In this document: positions 61,705 through 64,000 of the stretch, in pieces | How positions within the stretch are numbered: position 1 is the stretch's first letter | How the letters are laid out: each line of letters starts with the position of its first letter | Origin: an uncultured Oscillospiraceae bacterium | GTDB taxonomy: Bacteria > Bacillota > Clostridia > Oscillospirales > Oscillospiraceae | Direction of reading: 5' to 3' | Length of the DNA: 64,000 nt | Assembly: GCA_910585815.1 (NCBI GenBank) | Contig: CAJUFJ010000002.1 | Location: forward strand, 23,320-87,319 | The notes under the pieces: generated by a model | What the model was told of the DNA's origin: nothing | Databases searched by the model: none | The model's input: only the letters and a program-made list of their open reading frames with translations | Program-made: the position numbers and the translations under genes

Positions 61705-62247
61705 ATGAAAGCAACTGGTATCGTGCGCCGCATCGACGACCTGGGCCGTGTAGTGATTCCCAAGGAGATTCGCCGGACCATGCGTATCCGAGAGGGCGAC
61801 CCCCTGGAGATATACACCGACAAGGACGGCGGCGTGATTTTTAAGAAGTATTCCCTGATGGGCGGGCTGGTGGACTTCGCCGGCCAGCTGTGCGAAACCC
61901 TGAACCGCACCACCGGACAGGTGACGGTCATCACTGACCGGGACAGCTGCATCGCGGTGGCGGGGGTGCCCCGCCGGGAGCTGGCGGAGAAGGCCATCTC
62001 CCCCCAGGTAGAGCGGCTGATGGAGGGCCGGCAGGTCTACCAGTACAAGCCGGGAGAGGAGACCGTCCCCCTGTGCGCCGACAGTGAGAAGTATTCTCTG
62101 TGTACCGCCGCCCCCATTCTTTCCGAGGGAGATGTGCTGGGCTGTGTCGTTTTCGCCGGCACCGGAGACAAACTCACCGGCGGCGAGGTGGAGTACAAGC
62201 TGGCCCAGTCCATCGCCGGATTTCTGGGACGGCATATGGAGAGCTGA
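61705..62247 (+). CDS. spoVT: Stage V sporulation protein T
   Basis: A 180-residue regulator of late forespore genes. The N-terminal AbrB-type DNA-binding domain is highly conserved (MKATGIVRRIDDLGRVVIPKEIRRTMRIREGDPLEIYTD). The rest is a GAF-like domain that probably binds a small ligand. I chose the second ATG, 10 bases after AGGAGG; the first ATG is only one base after it. A sigma-G-like promoter and a strong hairpin at the end make it a single-gene unit. It is the clearest sign that the host makes endospores. Confidence 0.96.
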   Translation: MKATGIVRRIDDLGRVVIPKEIRRTMRIREGDPLEIYTDKDGGVIFKKYSLMGGLVDFAGQLCETLNRTTGQVTVITDRDSCIAVAGVPRRELAEKAISPQVERLMEGRQVYQYKPGEETVPLCADSEKYSLCTAAPILSEGDVLGCVVFAGTGDKLTGGEVEYKLAQSIAGFLGRHMES

Positions 62248-62249
62248 AC

Positions 62250-62284
62250 GCAAACGTCCACTGGCAATGCCAGTGGACGTTTGC
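62250..62284 (+). terminator. Long hairpin after spoVT
   Basis: A near-perfect 17-bp inverted repeat (62250-62266 with 62268-62284), so effectively a stem of about 15 bp, ending in GTTTGCATTATG. The T run is short. Confidence 0.7.
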
Positions 62285-62527
62285 ATTATGTAAATATAGA
62301 GACGCTTACCATTCTGCCGACAGCTGACTTACCCGGAGCATGATTAGTACCAATTATGCTTTTCATTTCGATTTATAGCAACCATCAAAAAAACTAACAA
62401 TAATCAGAAGCGGCGAAACAATGGGAGCAGTCCAGTGGCAAAACACAAGAGAGAGCCTTCTGGATGGCATCCGGGAGGCGGTCCAAACTGCGGATTTTTC
62501 AGCAGCGCAGAATGGCTTTCATCTTTA

Positions 62528-63353
62528 GATAGCGTCTACACGGGTTAAGCACGAATGGTAGCCCAAATAGCGATACAACGAACATGTATTGCGGCGATAA
62601 AAGCATCGCCTCTCCAGCGTTTCAAAGATAGAAAGCAGTTTTCTACCAGATGACGCAGTTTATAGAGATATTTATCATAGCCGCGCTGTTCTTTACGGTT
62701 CTTCTTCGGTGGAATCACAGGTTCCATTCCCGCCGAAACCGCATAAGCCAGGATATCATTTGTGTCATAACCCCGGTCTGCCAGCAGAGTTTCTGCAGAA
62801 ATACCTTCTATAAGGTGGACAGCTTCTTTACAATCCGCTCGGGTACCTTCTGTAACAAGGATTCGGACTGGCATACCATGCACATCCACGGCCAGATGTA
62901 TTTTGGTGTTTAGCCCCCTTTTGTCTGGGACATATCCTGATTACCCCCTTTCGCTCCCGCTGTGTGGGGATGCACCTTGATATGGCTGGCGTCGATCATC
63001 AGCCATTCATAATCTGGCTCATCGATCAAAATTTCCAAGAGCTTTTCCCACACACCTTTTCCACGCCAACGGATGAACCTCTGATGAACGCTGTCCCACT
63101 TCTCGTAATCGGGAGGCAAGTCACGCTAGGGTGCTCCAGTTCGCAATACCCAAAACACTGCGTTGATAAAATGGCGGTTATCCTGAGCAATCCCGCCCTA
63201 CTGGCCTCGTTGTCCCGGCAAATGTGGTTCAAGCAACTCCCATACTTTGTCGTTTATATTATGTCTGTGATAGGATGCTTCTATCTTGCTGTCCCCTGTC
63301 TTTTAAGATAGTTCCATTCTATCACAATACCCGCCTCTTGGGTAGACGATATC
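62528..63353 (-). mobile_element. IS5-family (IS427-group-like) insertion sequence, decayed
   Basis: 826 bp with ends GATAGCGTCTAC at 62528 and GTAGACGATATC at 63342-63353 (11 of 12 inverted) and the target duplication TA on both sides (62526-62527 and 63354-63355). The inside holds a two-frame DDE transposase on the minus strand. Before insertion the target read GCCAAC-TA-AAGATG, so the element entered the TAA stop of the neighbouring gene. It can no longer make a full transposase. Confidence 0.85.
62545..63290 (-). pseudogene. IS5-family transposase with two nonsense codons
   Basis: Minus strand. First frame: WELLEPHLPGQRGQ*GGIAQDNRHFINAVFWVLRTGAP*RDLPPDYEKW ... IDASHIKVHPHTAGAKGGNQDMSQTKGG. 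Related elements, as I remember them, have Trp at both asterisks, so TGG became TAG twice (plus-strand CTA at 63198-63200 and 63126-63128). No start codon is left. Then a slippery A4G5C stretch near 62913-62922 leads to the second frame, TKIHLAVDVHGMPVRILVTEGTRADCKEAVHLIEG ... VIPPKKNRKEQRGYDKYLYKLRHLVENCFLSLKRW. The frame change itself is normal for this group (programmed shift); the stops and lost start are decay. Confidence 0.85.
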
Positions 63354-63997
63354 TAGTTGGCGGAGGTGAAGTATCCGGTAGCGACCTTGTGGTAGAATTT
63401 GCCGGAGTAGATAGCCACAGCCTGATAGGAGGCCGGAGCCAGGGTGTCCCCTACCAGGTCGGTACCGATGACCTGCCAGTCTACACCAGACAGGTTCAGG
63501 GTAACCCCGTCCTTGACCGTAGTGGCCGGGACATAGGACATATCGTTGCGGTCCAGCGGCCCAATGGTCTTGGTGACAGTAACATTTTTGGCCTGACTGG
63601 TGTAGCCGGCGGCCTCAGTGCGGATGGCAGTGTGGTCCAGGTTCAGGACGCCGGAGTAAGTGCCGTCGTCATAGTCCAGTGTGGCGGCCAGCTGCTCCAG
63701 AATCTTACCCAGGTCCTTGGTATCGGTCTCCAGGGTAACCGTCTCGGTGTGGTACTTGCGGTCCGACACTTGGTTTTCCTCTTTCACGATGTCAGCGAAG
63801 GCGTAGTGCCAGCCCTCCAGCTCAAAGGGCTCCTCAACAAGCTGCCGGGGGTCGGCGTCGGGGGGCAGGGTGTAGGTCTTGATGAGCTGTTGACTTCCGT
63901 TGAGGTTCTGAATGGTGGTGTCCGTGGGCACCTCCAGGGCGCAGACATTGGTCACCAGGGCCGCCGCCAGCAGCAGGCAGGTAAGCAGTCGTTTCAT
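63353..63997 (-). CDS. Secreted protein of unknown function, stop codon altered by the IS
   Basis: 214 residues: signal peptide MKRLLTCLLLAAALVTNVCA-LE, then a region with PPDADPRQLVEEPFELEGWHYAFADIVKEENQ and repeated beta-like segments (TVTLETDTKDLGKILEQL, LNLDHTAIRTEAAGYTSQAKNVTVTKTI). Similar small exported proteins occur in conjugative elements of gut Clostridia, but I cannot name a family. The last codon is AAC, then TAG; without the IS it would be TAA at the same place, so the protein itself is unchanged. The start is 3 bases from the window end, so its promoter is not visible. Confidence 0.75.
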   Translation of the reverse strand: MKRLLTCLLLAAALVTNVCALEVPTDTTIQNLNGSQQLIKTYTLPPDADPRQLVEEPFELEGWHYAFADIVKEENQVSDRKYHTETVTLETDTKDLGKILEQLAATLDYDDGTYSGVLNLDHTAIRTEAAGYTSQAKNVTVTKTIGPLDRNDMSYVPATTVKDGVTLNLSGVDWQVIGTDLVGDTLAPASYQAVAIYSGKFYHKVATGYFTSAN

Positions 63998-64000
63998 GTT

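Noticed and set aside
62285..62525. Possible gene remnant between spoVT and the IS
   Set aside because: About 240 bases of A/T-richer sequence with no ribosome site, hairpin or recognisable protein in either strand. I see nothing to annotate in it.
62421..62528. A 35-codon frame (MGAVQWQNTRESLLDGIREA...) that ends where the IS begins
   Set aside because: It first looked like a gene cut by the IS, but its stop TAG uses the first IS base by chance, there is no ribosome site, and the sequence on the other side of the IS belongs to a different gene on the opposite strand.
62913..62922. Frame change in the transposase counted as decay
   Set aside because: A slippery A4G5C sequence at the junction of two frames is normal programmed frameshifting for this IS group; only the two amber codons and lost start are counted as damage.

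Overview
This 64 kb window looks like chromosome from a GC-rich, spore-forming Clostridia of the Oscillospiraceae / Flavonifractor-Lawsonibacter type. This is inferred from the gene set (SpoVT, a BofA-like protein, a Clostridia-type PurA, ATP-dependent PEP carboxykinase, a T-box on leuA), from Gram-positive SLH proteins, from textbook sigma-A promoters (TTGACA-17-TATAAT) in a GC-rich background, and from the many short palindromic intergenic repeats. No rRNA, CRISPR or prophage was seen.

Layout: 1-6.6 kb (+) holds a membrane-protein tail, rubrerythrin, purA, an SLH-anchored S41 protease and two CobW-type metal GTPases, one with a very His-rich insert and one fused to a TIGR03943-like domain. 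6.6-17.1 kb holds an NSS-family symporter, the radical SAM / TIGR03915 pair, a membrane-anchored XRE protein, nrdR, rpmE, a flavin reductase, another radical SAM enzyme, an HxlR regulator, a GNAT-HflX fused reading frame and a GNAT. 17.2-23.9 kb is a type I restriction-modification operon (hsdM-hsdS-193-aa unknown-hsdR) in which hsdS and the unknown gene are visibly A/T-rich compared with hsdM and hsdR. 23.9-32.3 kb (-) is amino-acid synthesis: T-box-leuA, aspartate kinase, homoserine dehydrogenase and an ACT regulator, then a class A PBP.

32.5-44.4 kb holds a DUF1292 protein, a candidate structured RNA, a PpiC-type foldase, a hybrid histidine kinase paired with a solute-binding lipoprotein, LysR, HIT, a 31-aa hydrophobic peptide with its own promoter and terminator, an ECF sigma / anti-sigma pair and pckA. 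44.4-52.9 kb (-) holds rsmA, an iron-type ABC importer (SBP, fused double permease, ATPase), two tRNA-Ser genes, BofA/DUF2508 and an SLH protein. 53.3-61.0 kb (-) holds a transglutaminase-like lipoprotein that appears to lack its Cys, a LUD protein, a YitT protein and a divergent type II topoisomerase pair. 61-64 kb holds spoVT behind a sigma-G-like promoter, a decayed 826-bp IS5-family element, and a secreted protein whose stop codon the IS entered.

A theme of the window is repeat invasion. At least five families of palindromic elements sit at gene ends, and in several places they are read as protein: inside hsdR, in the GNAT-HflX linker, at the start of a lipoprotein and at the stop codon of a radical SAM gene. 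Two copies of a composite element of about 285 bp, nearly identical, lie 3.2 kb apart. I found no clearly new defence or biosynthetic system. The strongest leads are the A/T-rich hsdS-plus-unknown cassette, the REP-driven gene fusions, the 31-aa peptide transcription unit and the structured RNA candidate.
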